Shown: positions 17,344 through 25,560, numbered from the stretch's first letter. The stretch is 64,000 bases of DNA from Streptomyces albus subsp. albus (GCF_000719865.1 NZ_JOID01000028.1:13049-77048); one strand, 5' to 3'. Notes: generated by a model from the letters alone, not told the origin. Numbers and translations are program-made.

Positions 17344-17913
17344 TCACAGGACAAGTTCGGCGTTTCCGCCCCTTTCCACCTGCACTACCGGCGGCCCGTC
17401 ACCGGTGACGAGCCCGGCCGTGCGCTGGTAGAGGGCTCCGGACCGGCGGTGTGGCAGGTCCACCGTCCGGACGTGCTGGAATCCGCAACGTTCGTAGTAC
17501 TGACCAAGCTTCTCGTTCGTCTTCCAGGCGTCCACGCGGAACCAGTGCTTGCCGACCTCACGGGCTTTGACCGATGCCCAGTCGAGTAGGGCGCTGCCGA
17601 CACGTTCCCCGTGAGCGGCCGGAAGCACGATGATTCGGTGGCCGTAGAGAGCATCGTTCGGCTTGTCTTCGTCAGTCCAGAACTCGGGGTCCGCGGACTC
17701 ATCAAGGGTGATCGTGCCGAGGTAGGTCTCACCTCTGTGAGCGATGTACGCGGTCCCCTGCCTCACGTCGCGCGAGATCTTGTCCGTGTCCGGCGGGTAC
17801 TGCCACTGGTCCGACCCCTGCGCCTTGAGCCACTGCGACGCCTCGCGCCACATGGAGGCGATCGTCTCTACCTCGGATGGCTCCGCCGGCCGAACGATGA
17901 TGCTCTCAACCAC
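17344..17913 (-). CDS. GNAT family N-acetyltransferase (element cargo)
   Basis: A 189-residue GCN5-type acetyltransferase: IIVRPAEPSEVETIASMWREAS at the N-terminus, the beta-strand YIAHRGETYLGTITLD, the acetyl-CoA loop HGERVGSALLDWA with the expected G-S/G-x-A pattern, and YYERCGFQHVRTVD near the end. The substrate is not known. The GTG at 17913 follows GGGAGG and overlaps the last codons of the GntR gene, so it is translationally coupled to the repressor. In pSAM2 the gene after the repressor is the activator pra; here its place is taken by this enzyme. Other frame openings upstream are not needed. Confidence 0.87.
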   Translation of the reverse strand: MVESIIVRPAEPSEVETIASMWREASQWLKAQGSDQWQYPPDTDKISRDVRQGTAYIAHRGETYLGTITLDESADPEFWTDEDKPNDALYGHRIIVLPAAHGERVGSALLDWASVKAREVGKHWFRVDAWKTNEKLGQYYERCGFQHVRTVDLPHRRSGALYQRTAGLVTGDGPPVVQVERGGNAELVL

Positions 17914-18673
17914 GCTTGGGGCCTCCCAGCTCGTAACGGAGCACGTTGCGGTCGGTCGGCATGGCGGTGACCGTGACGCGTACGGGCTTCTCGTCATCGG
18001 TGTACCCGGTGCGGGTGCGGATGAGGAGAGGAACGCCCGGTTCTAGCTGAAGTTCGTTCACCTGCTCCGGGTTCGGCATGGCCGCTGTGACGTCATCGAC
18101 GTAACGGGTCTGGACGTATCCCATGGAGGCCATGTAGGCGATGACGCCTTGCTGAATGTCGCCCGGCTCCGCGATCGGCGTGCCCTTCACCACCTCGTAC
18201 GCGTAGTACGAGTCTTCCGAAGACCACGGTTGGTCGTCCACGAAGCGGAGTCGCCGACGCACGAGCACGAGTGCGTCCGGCTCAAGTTCGAGCCGACTGG
18301 CGATGTGCGGTTCCGCTCGCTCGATGCTCACGGAGATTCGCTGACTGGGGTTCCGCCCCTGCTCCCGGATGTCCTGGACCCATGCGTCCACGCCTGCCGA
18401 GATACGGCGGTCGTGGTCCTCGGAGCGGGAAGCGTTGTAGACCAGGACATCCGGCCGGCGCACCGTGTAGCCGCGCCCCTGACTGGCCACGATCAGGCCC
18501 TCTGCGACGAGCCGCTGTAGGCCTAGGCGGACCGTGTTGCGTGACGCCGAGTAGGTCTCGCAGAGCGCACGTTCACTCGGCAGCTTGCTGCCCGGCTCGT
18601 ACTCACCAGCGGCGATCTTCGCCCTGAGTGTGTCGGCCAGTTGCGCGTACAGGGGGCGCGAAGCAGTAGTCAT
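17906..18673 (-). CDS. GntR-family regulator, KorSA-like
   Basis: A 255-residue regulator: a winged helix at residues 8-75 (LYAQLADTLRAKIAAGEYEPGSKLPSERAL, then SRNTVRLGLQRLVAEGLIVASQGRGYTV) followed by a UTRA effector-binding domain (SVSIERAEPHIASRLEL and LLIRTRTGY). Size and domain order match KorSA, the repressor that keeps pSAM2 quiescent. I chose the ATG at 18673 because the domain begins directly after it. It is divergent from the transfer genes and shares a 415-bp control region with them. A palindrome TGCCCCACTGGGGCA lies 11 bp before the start and may be its own operator. Confidence 0.88.
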   Translation of the reverse strand: MTTASRPLYAQLADTLRAKIAAGEYEPGSKLPSERALCETYSASRNTVRLGLQRLVAEGLIVASQGRGYTVRRPDVLVYNASRSEDHDRRISAGVDAWVQDIREQGRNPSQRISVSIERAEPHIASRLELEPDALVLVRRRLRFVDDQPWSSEDSYYAYEVVKGTPIAEPGDIQQGVIAYMASMGYVQTRYVDDVTAAMPNPEQVNELQLEPGVPLLIRTRTGYTDDEKPVRVTVTAMPTDRNVLRYELGGPKRG

Positions 18674-19088
18674 GCGTCCATCCTGCCCCACTGGGGCAAC
18701 TGGTCCCAACAAGTTGAGCCAAAGTCCTTGACGCCCCCCAGTTCCGGGGTGCAGCATGCTGAGCAACTGGTTGGTACCAGCAGGGCCACAAGGTCCAGCA
18801 GTGCCACGGTGGGGCGGCTAGCCGTACCCAGCGCCCGGAGGGCCCCGTGAAACGGGTTCGAAGGAAGCGCCAGTTCTTTGACAACTCCATGGGGATCACG
18901 CCGCCTCTCCTCGGCCAAGTAGGCGGCCACGCGGGTTCCGACCCCGCGTGAAGTACAGCGCGATTTCGACCTCTCCGCCGCGCCTCGGTGCGCGGCGGCC
19001 GGTTGCCTCCTCCGCCCGTCCGGCCCTGGTGGTCGTACGGGCGGGGTCGAGGGGAGCCGGAACTTCCCAACCACCCCGAGGGGGACCC
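18674..19088. promoter_or_regulatory. Divergent control region between the GntR gene and the transfer genes
   Basis: This 415-bp region holds a palindrome TGCCCCACTGGGGCA (18684-18698) beside the repressor start, several CAACTGGT-like repeats (18698-18705, 18763-18770), and two GC hairpins, CACGCGGG/CCCGCGTG (18928-18950) and CCGCCGCGC/GCGCGGCGG (18975-18998). Promoters for both directions must be here. No gene is supported. Confidence 0.6.
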
Positions 19089-19547
19089 ATGTTGACCACC
19101 GTGATTGCCGTTCTCGGCACTCTGGCCGGCGCGCTCGTCTCCGGCCTGCTGCAACACCGCGCGGCCCGCAGCGACCGGGCCGACGCCCGAGGCGAGCAGT
19201 TGCGCCGGGACCGAATGGACGCCGTGACGGCCCTGGCCGTCGCCGTCTCCGACCACCGCCGCTCGATGTGGAACCGCCGCAACGCCGAACTGACCGGCGC
19301 CCCGGCCGCTCGCATCGAGGAGCTGCGCGATGAAGCGCACCGCACCCGCAGCGCCATCACCGACCCCGCCGTTCGCCTCCGCCTCCTCATCGCTGACGAG
19401 GCGGTGCGGGCGGCGGCCGTGGAAGCGACGGAAGCCACCTACCGGATGCGGGACGCGGCCGATGTGGCCGGGCTCCAGTCCATGCGCCGGGCCGCTCTGA
19501 GCGCGCACGACGACTTCGTGAACGTCGCGGGCGCCTACCTGACCTGA
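19089..19547 (+). CDS. Small membrane-anchored protein of the transfer region, KilB-like
   Basis: A 152-residue protein with an N-terminal membrane segment (LTTVIAVLGTLAGALVSGLL, residues 2-21) followed by a long, mainly helical, charged domain with many Arg and Ala (RSDRADARGEQLRRDRMDAV onwards). Proteins of this shape are commonly labelled KilB in Streptomyces plasmids and integrated elements, where they belong to the transfer/spread region. The ATG at 19089 follows GAGGGGG. I am sure of the anchor-plus-helix architecture, less so of the name. A hairpin follows at 19566. Confidence 0.75.
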   Translation: MLTTVIAVLGTLAGALVSGLLQHRAARSDRADARGEQLRRDRMDAVTALAVAVSDHRRSMWNRRNAELTGAPAARIEELRDEAHRTRSAITDPAVRLRLLIADEAVRAAAVEATEATYRMRDAADVAGLQSMRRAALSAHDDFVNVAGAYLT

Positions 19548-19565
19548 CCACTCCTTCGACGGCGC

Positions 19566-19595
19566 GCGGCCCCGGTGCTGGAACACCGGGGCCGC
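19566..19595 (+). terminator. Hairpin after the KilB-like gene
   Basis: GCGGCCCCGGTG and CACCGGGGCCGC form a 12-bp perfect stem with a 6-nt loop. Confidence 0.75.
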
Positions 19596-19636
19596 TGTTC
19601 GGGCCGTTTTACCCCTACGAGAGGACACCACGACCC

Positions 19637-19909
19637 ATGCAGTACATCGGTGCACGTCAGGCGGTTGTTACCGCCACCCCTTCCAGGCTGGCCGAGCCGG
19701 AGCCGACCGGCGCGGAACTGGACGCGATCGAGCAGGAGCTTCCGCTGATCCTGGCGGAGGTCGAGCTGCTGGACGCGCAGATCACCGCCCTGGACCACAT
19801 CCCCTGCGAGCTGGACGCCCGGCGCATCCGCCGGGCCCGCCGCCGCGTGCTCGCCGCCCGCCGGGCCCTGACCAACCACACGACCGGCACCGCCGGGGGT
19901 GCGGCGTGA
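19637..19909 (+). CDS. DUF6284 family protein
   Basis: A 90-residue small protein typical of Streptomyces conjugative elements. The core PTGAELDAIEQELPLILAEVELLDAQI is a helical hairpin, followed by ELDARRIRRARRRVLAARRAL, a very basic helix. Function is not known; position at the head of the spdB block suggests a helper role in transfer. The stop overlaps the GTG start of the next gene (GTGA), so they are coupled. Confidence 0.83.
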   Translation: MQYIGARQAVVTATPSRLAEPEPTGAELDAIEQELPLILAEVELLDAQITALDHIPCELDARRIRRARRRVLAARRALTNHTTGTAGGAA

Positions 19910-20769
19910 ACGCCAAGACCGTTCTGCCCGCCGTGGCGATGACGGCCGTGTCCATGGTCCTCACCCTCGCGGTGGTGGTGATGTGGCTCGGCACTGCGGT
20001 GCCGTGGCCCGTCGCCCTGGTCGTCGGTCTGGGCATCGACGGCGGATGGCTGGCCACCCTGGCCTATGAGCGCCGTCTCGCCGCGCAGGGCGACCACAGC
20101 CGGGCGGTGACCGCCGTCGGCTGGTCCTTCGGCCTGATCGCGGCCGGGGTCCTGGTGGCGCACGCGCTCACCGCTGAGGAGTCGGCCGGCGCGTGGCTGG
20201 CGGTGGCCTGGCTGCCGATCGCGGCCAAAGCGCTGTGGCTGGTGCACGGCCTGTGGGAGCGCACCGCGCTCACCCCGGCCGCCCTCGGGGCGATCCGCGG
20301 TATCCAGCAGGAAGCACGCGATGAGGCGGCCGTTTCCCGCGCCCGGCTGCGGGCGGAAGCCGCCACCGAGGAGACGCGGCTGACCGCCGTGACCGAGGCG
20401 GGGGCGCGTGTAGCGCGGGTGCAGGCGAAGACCGCTCAGGAGCTGTCGCGGGCGTGGTCGACGCTGGAGACGGCCCGGGACGGTGAGGACACCGGCCGGG
20501 CGCTGACCAGCGTGACGCGGTGCGTCACACCCGGCGTCACACCCCGATGGGAGCTCCCGGTGTGGGGCCCGACGGAGCCGGTGGCCGCGCTCCCGCTGGA
20601 TGCGGGGCCCGCGCTCACCGATGAGGCCCTGGGCACGCTGGTGGACCAGATCCGCCACAGCGAATCCCCGGCCCTGTCCTACCGGGAGATGGCCGCCCGC
20701 TTCCGCGCGGCCGGCCACTCGGCCTCTGAGGTCCGGTTGCGAGCCGCGTGGAAGCGCGTGGCCGCGTGA
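19906..20769 (+). CDS. SpdB-like membrane spread protein (DUF2637-like)
   Basis: A 287-residue protein with about four transmembrane segments in residues 5-125 (AVAMTAVSMVLTLAVVVMWL, VALVVGLGIDGGWLATLAY, SFGLIAAGVLVAHAL, WLAVAWLPIAAKALWLVHG), then a long helical Ala/Arg/Glu-rich domain (about 135-190) and a C-terminal part resembling a small helix-turn-helix (LSYREMAARFRAAGHSASEVRLRAAW). This layout fits SpdB-type proteins that move plasmids between compartments of the mycelium. It starts with GTG overlapping the DUF6284 stop and ends in TGATG overlapping the next gene. Three GCGTCAC words lie inside it at 20512-20540. Confidence 0.78.
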   Translation: MNAKTVLPAVAMTAVSMVLTLAVVVMWLGTAVPWPVALVVGLGIDGGWLATLAYERRLAAQGDHSRAVTAVGWSFGLIAAGVLVAHALTAEESAGAWLAVAWLPIAAKALWLVHGLWERTALTPAALGAIRGIQQEARDEAAVSRARLRAEAATEETRLTAVTEAGARVARVQAKTAQELSRAWSTLETARDGEDTGRALTSVTRCVTPGVTPRWELPVWGPTEPVAALPLDAGPALTDEALGTLVDQIRHSESPALSYREMAARFRAAGHSASEVRLRAAWKRVAA

Positions 20770-21107
20770 TGGGGGCGCTGCCGGTCTTCCGGTGGCGCCT
20801 GGCCCCGGACGGATACGCCACCCGCCGACAGCTCCGCGCCTTGGGCTTGCGGCCCGGCGGTCAGGACGTGGCCGCCCAGCTCGAACGCCCTCGTCGACGG
20901 CGGGGGCCGCTGGTCGCCTACCTCTACCGCATCGACGCCGCCAAGCCCGTCCGCCCCATGACCCCGGGGCGGGCGGCGGCCCTGGATGCGGCCAACCGCG
21001 CACGCCGCACCTGCCCGCAGTGCCGCAGGGATGCCGGATACGTCATCCCCGCCGCCCTCGGGACGTGCAACACCTGCGCCTTCCCCGACCACACCACCGC
21101 CGCCTGA
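20769..21107 (+). CDS. Small zinc-ribbon protein (RRQRL-motif type)
   Basis: A 112-residue protein with an N-terminal basic segment containing ATRRQLRALGLRPGGQD and a C-terminal zinc-binding pair, CPQC and CNTC, spaced about 22 residues. It matches what databases call RRQRL motif-containing zinc-binding proteins, found almost only in Streptomyces mobile elements; the role is unknown. The ATG at 20769 overlaps the preceding TGA by one base, so translation is coupled to the SpdB-like gene. Confidence 0.8.
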   Translation: MGALPVFRWRLAPDGYATRRQLRALGLRPGGQDVAAQLERPRRRRGPLVAYLYRIDAAKPVRPMTPGRAAALDAANRARRTCPQCRRDAGYVIPAALGTCNTCAFPDHTTAA

Positions 21108-21134
21108 GCGGCGGCCCACCTTCTCGGAGACGTT

Positions 21135-21704
21135 GTGAAGACGAGTGTGAGCACGCACAAGCTGCCCGGGTACGGCTCCACCCTGCGCACCGCCCGCCGC
21201 CTCACCGAGCAGGCGGTACGCCTGGTCAACCGCGCGGTACCCGGGCGGATGCCGGACGTGGAGGTGGTGCTGACCACCGAACGCGGCATGGTCGACCTGA
21301 TGGCCGCCGCCGACATCGCCCTGGCCGGCCACGCCGACCGCCGCGCGCTGAACCGGGCGGTGCGGCAGTCGCGGCGCATGGCCCGTGAGTGCCAGGCCCG
21401 CGCCATCCCCAAGCCTGACGGCGGGGTGCTGGTCCTCATCGACGCCGACAAGCACCCCAGTCCGGGCGCGTTCGCCGTGACGGTCGTGCACGAGCTGGTG
21501 CATGCCGTCCAGTTCGGCCGCCGGGGCGTGCGCGAGCGGATCGTGCGCGACCTGCGGGACGCCCTCGGCATCGAGCGGCAGACCGGACGCCAGGCCCGCG
21601 AGTACGTCCGCCTGCTCAAGCAGGACGAGATGGAGGCGTACGGGTGCGAGCACCTGGCCGACCAACTCATCCCCGGCGCCACCGCCGCAGCAGCCGCGGC
21701 CTGA
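21135..21704 (+). CDS. Zincin-like protein with HELVH motif, element-encoded
   Basis: A 189-residue soluble protein with a metalloprotease signature VVHELVHAVQF (His119, Glu120, His123) in a helix, and a downstream Glu in LKQDEMEAYGCEHLADQL that could be the third zinc ligand, as in gluzincins. No signal peptide is present, so it should act in the cytoplasm. It starts with GTG 27 bp after the zinc-ribbon gene and precedes tra. Homologues are usual in this kind of element but I know of no assigned function; processing of a transfer or regulatory protein is a reasonable guess. Confidence 0.75.
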   Translation: MKTSVSTHKLPGYGSTLRTARRLTEQAVRLVNRAVPGRMPDVEVVLTTERGMVDLMAAADIALAGHADRRALNRAVRQSRRMARECQARAIPKPDGGVLVLIDADKHPSPGAFAVTVVHELVHAVQFGRRGVRERIVRDLRDALGIERQTGRQAREYVRLLKQDEMEAYGCEHLADQLIPGATAAAAAA

Positions 21705-21727
21705 CTCACCTTCATCACCGAGTGCTC

Positions 21728-21763
21728 GGGGCGGCCGTCCCTGCTACGGATACCGGCCGCCCC
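21728..21763 (+). terminator. Hairpin before tra
   Basis: GGGGCGGCCG and CGGCCGCCCC pair perfectly around a 16-nt loop, between the zincin gene and tra. Confidence 0.65.
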
Positions 21764-21814
21764 GGGCCCTTTCATCCCGCCCCCTGCTTCGGGGGCAGTC
21801 AGGAGACTTCCAGC

Positions 21815-23944
21815 ATGAGCGACAACGTCGTTCACCTCCATAAAGACCCCAACCCCAACCCCAGCGACGGGCCGGACGGTGGTGGGCCGCTGCGGCTGAC
21901 CGTGGTGCCCGACCCCGCCCCGGCGCCGCCCGCGCCGCTGTGGGTCCGTTCCGGGCGAGCGGTGAAGCAGGCCGCCACCCACGAGCGCACAACGACCGCC
22001 GCCCGCGCGGTCGCCCGGCACGGCCTCTACACGGTGGGCGGGGCCCGGATCGTGGCCCGCCGGGCGTGGGACGCGCGCACGGCGGCCCGCTATGAGCGGA
22101 TGCTGCGGGCGGCGGAAGCCGCGGGCAACTACGAGGTGGCCGCCGAATGGGAGGAGCGCGGGCAGCGCTTCCGCGACGCCCGGCACCGCCGCCGGATGGA
22201 CCTGCTCACCGCCCCCGTCGACGCCGCCAAGAGCGCCGCCGTCGGCACCGGCATGGGCATCGGCGCCCTGGTCGCCCTCGGTGTCGTCCTGGCCGTGGCC
22301 ACCAAGAACCCCGGTGATGTGGTGACGCCGCTGATGGCGGTGGTCGACCTCATCCACCTGCTCATTGTCATCGTGACCGTGGTGTGGGGGCCGGTGGTCA
22401 CCCTCGGCCCGTTCCTGGCCCTGCTGGGCCTGTGGGCCGTCGGCCGCCACCAGCAGGCCGCCCCGAACTGGGCTCTGCCGGAGCGGGTCCGTAACGGCGA
22501 CGGGGAGCCGATCACCCCGTCCATCGTCGTCAAGGCCCTGCGGGACCTGGGAGTGCCTGCGCTGCGCAACGCCATCAAGGAGATGGGCGACGCGGGCGCG
22601 TCCATGCTCGGTCCGATCACCATCGCCGGGTGCGGTGTGGAAGTCGACGTGCAGCTTCCTTCCGGGGTGTCGACGGATGAGGTGCAGAAGCGGCGGCGCA
22701 AGCTCGCGGAGAACCTGACCCGGCACGAGCACGAGGTGTTCATCACCATTCCGCCGGCCGCCCGCACGGTGCGGCTGTGGATCGCCGACAGTGGGGCGCT
22801 GGACGAGCCGATCGGCCCGTCCCCGCTGGTCACCGACGACACGATGACCGCCGACTACGCCAAGGGCCGTGCCCCGTGGGGCCAGGACCTGCGCGGCGAC
22901 GCCGCAGCGCTGAGCCTCTACCAGCGGCACCTGCTCATCACCGGCCTGTCCAACCAGGGCAAGACCGCCGCCCTGCGGGCGCTCGCCCTGTGGCTTTCTC
23001 TCGACCGCACGGTTGAGTTCCGCGTTGCCGACCTCAAGGGCGCGGGTGACTGGGCGATGTTCGACGGCCTGGCCACCGTGCTCATCCAGGGCCCGACCGA
23101 TGAGCACGTGATCGAGGCAACCGAGATGCTGGAAGGCGGTGTGTCCGAGATGGAGCGCCGTCTGCAAGCGCCGCCCGGCACCGCGTTCCCGCCGCTGATC
23201 CTGCTGGTCGATGAGGCACAGGTGGCGTTCATGTGCCCGCTGGTCGATGAGGACAAGCGCCCCTACGGCGGCAGCAAGGCCACCTCCCGGTACTTCATGG
23301 CGGCCCGGAAGGTTCACAACCAGGGGCGGGCGGTCAACGTGCTGCTGTGGCAGGGCACCCAGGACCCCACCGACCAGAACCTTCCCAAGCTCGTGCGCGA
23401 AGGCGCCCACACCCGCGCCTCGCTCGCACTGGGCACGGAGTCGCAGGCCCGCATGGCGCTGGGAGACAAGGCCGTCGACGGCGGGGCCGCGCCGAACCTG
23501 CTCCGCCCCGGGCTGGACAAGGGAACCGTGGTCGTCGCCTCCGACGGAATCGAGATCCCCGCCGGCCAGTCCTCGGTCACGGTCCGCACCCACTACATCA
23601 GCACCGACGACGCAAAGGAGATCGCCACCCGCGCCAAGGCCCGCCGGGACGGCGTGACCACGCTCCGCGCCATCGACCGGGGCGAGGAGCGTGACCCGCT
23701 CGCGGACATCGCGGCGGCGGTTGGGGACGCCCCGCGGGTGCTCACGCAGGACGTGCTCAAGCGGCTGGACGCGCTGAACTCCGACGCCTACGGCGGCTGG
23801 TCGTTCGTGGACCTCAAGCGCGTCTTGGAGGGCACCGGAGCCGAGCCCTACAAGTCCGACGGGCGGATGGTCGTCGGCCGCGACCGCGTCGCCCGCGCCC
23901 TCGCCAACCGCGACGAAGACGGTTCCGCTTCCGCCGAGAAGTAG
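21815..23944 (+). CDS. tra: FtsK/SpoIIIE-type DNA translocase Tra (conjugal transfer)
   Basis: A 709-residue membrane ATPase, the single protein that moves double-stranded DNA between mycelia in Streptomyces conjugation. N-terminal soluble part, two or three membrane segments near residues 140-215 (VGTGMGIGALVALGVVLAVA and HLLIVIVTVVWGPVVTL), then the motor: Walker A GLSNQGKT at about 377-384 and Walker B LILLVDEAQ with Asp near 466. The Walker A has Asn-Gln where FtsK has Ser/Thr-Gly, a variant seen in Tra proteins. A C-terminal segment LDALNSDAYGGWSFVDLKRVL may be a DNA-recognition winged helix. The ATG at 21815 has AGGAGA upstream. A cluster of repeats follows the gene. Confidence 0.93.
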   Translation: MSDNVVHLHKDPNPNPSDGPDGGGPLRLTVVPDPAPAPPAPLWVRSGRAVKQAATHERTTTAARAVARHGLYTVGGARIVARRAWDARTAARYERMLRAAEAAGNYEVAAEWEERGQRFRDARHRRRMDLLTAPVDAAKSAAVGTGMGIGALVALGVVLAVATKNPGDVVTPLMAVVDLIHLLIVIVTVVWGPVVTLGPFLALLGLWAVGRHQQAAPNWALPERVRNGDGEPITPSIVVKALRDLGVPALRNAIKEMGDAGASMLGPITIAGCGVEVDVQLPSGVSTDEVQKRRRKLAENLTRHEHEVFITIPPAARTVRLWIADSGALDEPIGPSPLVTDDTMTADYAKGRAPWGQDLRGDAAALSLYQRHLLITGLSNQGKTAALRALALWLSLDRTVEFRVADLKGAGDWAMFDGLATVLIQGPTDEHVIEATEMLEGGVSEMERRLQAPPGTAFPPLILLVDEAQVAFMCPLVDEDKRPYGGSKATSRYFMAARKVHNQGRAVNVLLWQGTQDPTDQNLPKLVREGAHTRASLALGTESQARMALGDKAVDGGAAPNLLRPGLDKGTVVVASDGIEIPAGQSSVTVRTHYISTDDAKEIATRAKARRDGVTTLRAIDRGEERDPLADIAAAVGDAPRVLTQDVLKRLDALNSDAYGGWSFVDLKRVLEGTGAEPYKSDGRMVVGRDRVARALANRDEDGSASAEK

Positions 23945-23962
23945 AGGGAGCGGAACCCCGCA

Positions 23963-24126
23963 CGGGTCAGGGAGGCAGGGAGAACTCCCTAACCCCCTCC
24001 CTGACCCGCATCCCTGGCCCTGACCAGCACAGACGATCGCTCAGGGAGTTAGGGAGGCACCCAGGTCAGACCCCTGAAACACCCTCCACAGGCACCCCCG
24101 CAGGGGGTGTCTCCGCCTCCCTGACC
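23963..24126. repeat. TCAGGGAG repeat cluster, candidate clt transfer locus
   Basis: A nested inverted repeat (CGGGTCAGGGAGG at 23963-23975 against CCTCCCTGACCCG at 23996-24008, enclosing AGGGAG/CTCCCT) is followed by TCAGGGAGTTAGGGAGG at 24041-24057 and GCCTCCCTGACC at 24115-24126. In Streptomyces plasmids Tra binds short repeats (clt) next to or near its gene. The first inverted repeat could also act as a terminator. Confidence 0.55.
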
Positions 24127-24147
24127 ACACACCAGAAGGGATTCCGC

Positions 24148-24603
24148 ATGAACCCCGAGCACACCCACCGCCCGCCCGCACTGCGGGCCGTGGAAGTCCA
24201 CCAACCCACCCCCATCACCCCCGCCCCGGCACCCGTTCTCCCGGTGCAGCCGGGCGTGGTCCCGGCCGTGGCGAGCGTGGTCCTGCCCGACGGCCGCGTC
24301 GTCACCGGCTACGCCGTCGAACCCACCCGGCCCGAACCGGCAGCCCCGGCGCCGGCCGTCTCCCGCGCGGCGGTGAACGTCGCCCTCGGCGGCGTCGGCT
24401 TCCTCGCGGTCTGCGGCGGGCTGCTGATGCTCACCACCTTCATCACCGCCCTGGCCGCGCTCGTCACCCAGCTCATCACCCTGGCCGCCGTCATCTTCGG
24501 CGGCGCCATCGCCGTACGGGTCCTCGGCCCCGGCCGCCACGGCGACGGAACCACGGTCAACATCCGCCGGGCCGTGATCAAGCGCAACCACTTCCACAGC
24601 TAG
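24148..24603 (+). CDS. Small membrane protein of the spread region (Spd-like)
   Basis: A 151-residue protein with a Pro-rich N-terminal half (PTPITPAPAPVLPVQPGVVP) and two closely spaced hydrophobic segments at about 80-130 (VNVALGGVGFLAVCGGLLML and LAALVTQLITLAAVIFGGAIAV), ending in a basic tail RRAVIKRNHFHS. Such proteins follow tra in many elements and are named SpdB or mobile element transfer proteins. The start is an ATG after AGAAGG. The exact name is uncertain; the architecture is clear. Confidence 0.7.
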   Translation: MNPEHTHRPPALRAVEVHQPTPITPAPAPVLPVQPGVVPAVASVVLPDGRVVTGYAVEPTRPEPAAPAPAVSRAAVNVALGGVGFLAVCGGLLMLTTFITALAALVTQLITLAAVIFGGAIAVRVLGPGRHGDGTTVNIRRAVIKRNHFHS

Positions 24604-24609
24604 CTACGC

Positions 24610-24654
24610 CAAGGGCGGCCCCCGCATCTCGCCAAAGAACCGGGGCCGCCCTTG
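24610..24654 (+). terminator. Hairpin between the transfer and replication blocks
   Basis: CAAGGGCGGCCCC and GGGGCCGCCCTTG form a 13-bp perfect stem around a 19-nt loop. Confidence 0.75.
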
Positions 24655-24691
24655 CCAGCCAGAACCCCTCAAGGAACTGGAGACACCCAGC

Positions 24692-25558
24692 ATGACCCAA
24701 CCTGTTCCCGTCCGGCGAGTACCGGACCACCTGCGAACCGCGCTGCGCCTGGCAGGCAGCGGGCTGCCGGTGCTGCCGCTACGGGCCGGGAAGGTGCCGT
24801 TCGGCAACTGCCGCTCCTGCACCGGCAACCGGTGCGGCGGCCGGCCGAACATGAAGACCCCCGGGCCGTGCGCCTGCCCGCGTCCCTGCCACGCTTGGGC
24901 CGCCGCCACAACCGACCCCGGCATCCTCACCTCCCGGCCCTGGCAGACGGCATGGGCGGAGGCGGCGGCCGTCGCCTACCACCCCGGCGGAGCCGGGCTC
25001 ACGGTGCTCGACCTCGACAACGCCGACGCCGTCACCTGGGCCCGCGCCCACCTGCCGCCCACCCGGACCGTGGCCACCACGCGCGGAGAACACTGGATCT
25101 ACCGGGGCACCCTGCCATCGGCCAACCGCGTCCGGCCCGGCGTGGACCTCAAATCCCGCATGGCCTACGCCCGCTGGCGCGGCCCCGGGCACGGAAGCAT
25201 CGCGGCACTGCCCACGGCTGTCCGCGCGCTGGCCACCCCCCGCCCCTCGACGGCCCGGCCCGCCCGGGCCGCCGTCGCCGTGGCGGCGCCGGTCGGTGGT
25301 GGGCAGTGCCCGCACCGCACACCCACCTACCTGGAACGCGGGATCGGCATGGCAGAGCAGCGCATCACCGAGGCCCGGAGCGCGGTGCACGCCACGGTGT
25401 ACCGGACGTTCCTGGCCGTGCTGTCCCGGCACGGCCGGTGCGGCTGCCTCACCGACACCCACATCGCCCGACTGTTCACCGCCGCGCAGGCCAAGGGCGA
25501 ATCGCCCCGGCACTGCGCGGATGCGTGGACCAACGCCCGCACCACGTTGGGACTGTGA
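24692..25558 (+). CDS. Bifunctional DNA primase/polymerase (prim-pol)
   Basis: A 288-residue replication protein with a prim-pol domain. The N-terminal half carries a Cys-rich insertion (CRSCTGNRCGG, then CACPRPCHAW) that probably binds zinc, followed by WAAATTDP. The metal-binding acidic motif VLDLDN lies near residue 106, and TTRGEHWIYRG and GVDLKSRMAYARW supply the usual His and later positions. The last 60 residues include CPHRTPTYLERGIGMAEQRI. In this element class the prim-pol with its partner ATPase replaces a rolling-circle initiator. The next gene begins 2 bp after its stop. Confidence 0.88.
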   Translation: MTQPVPVRRVPDHLRTALRLAGSGLPVLPLRAGKVPFGNCRSCTGNRCGGRPNMKTPGPCACPRPCHAWAAATTDPGILTSRPWQTAWAEAAAVAYHPGGAGLTVLDLDNADAVTWARAHLPPTRTVATTRGEHWIYRGTLPSANRVRPGVDLKSRMAYARWRGPGHGSIAALPTAVRALATPRPSTARPARAAVAVAAPVGGGQCPHRTPTYLERGIGMAEQRITEARSAVHATVYRTFLAVLSRHGRCGCLTDTHIARLFTAAQAKGESPRHCADAWTNARTTLGL

Positions 25559-25560
25559 CC

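Noticed and set aside
17287..17589. Plus-strand Trp-rich frame inside the AICE
   Set aside because: Mostly antisense to the acetyltransferase, weak ribosome-binding site, no recognisable sequence.
20924..23593. Long minus-strand frame across the transfer genes
   Set aside because: It runs antisense to the spd/zinc-ribbon/zincin/tra genes, which have recognisable domains and ribosome-binding sites.
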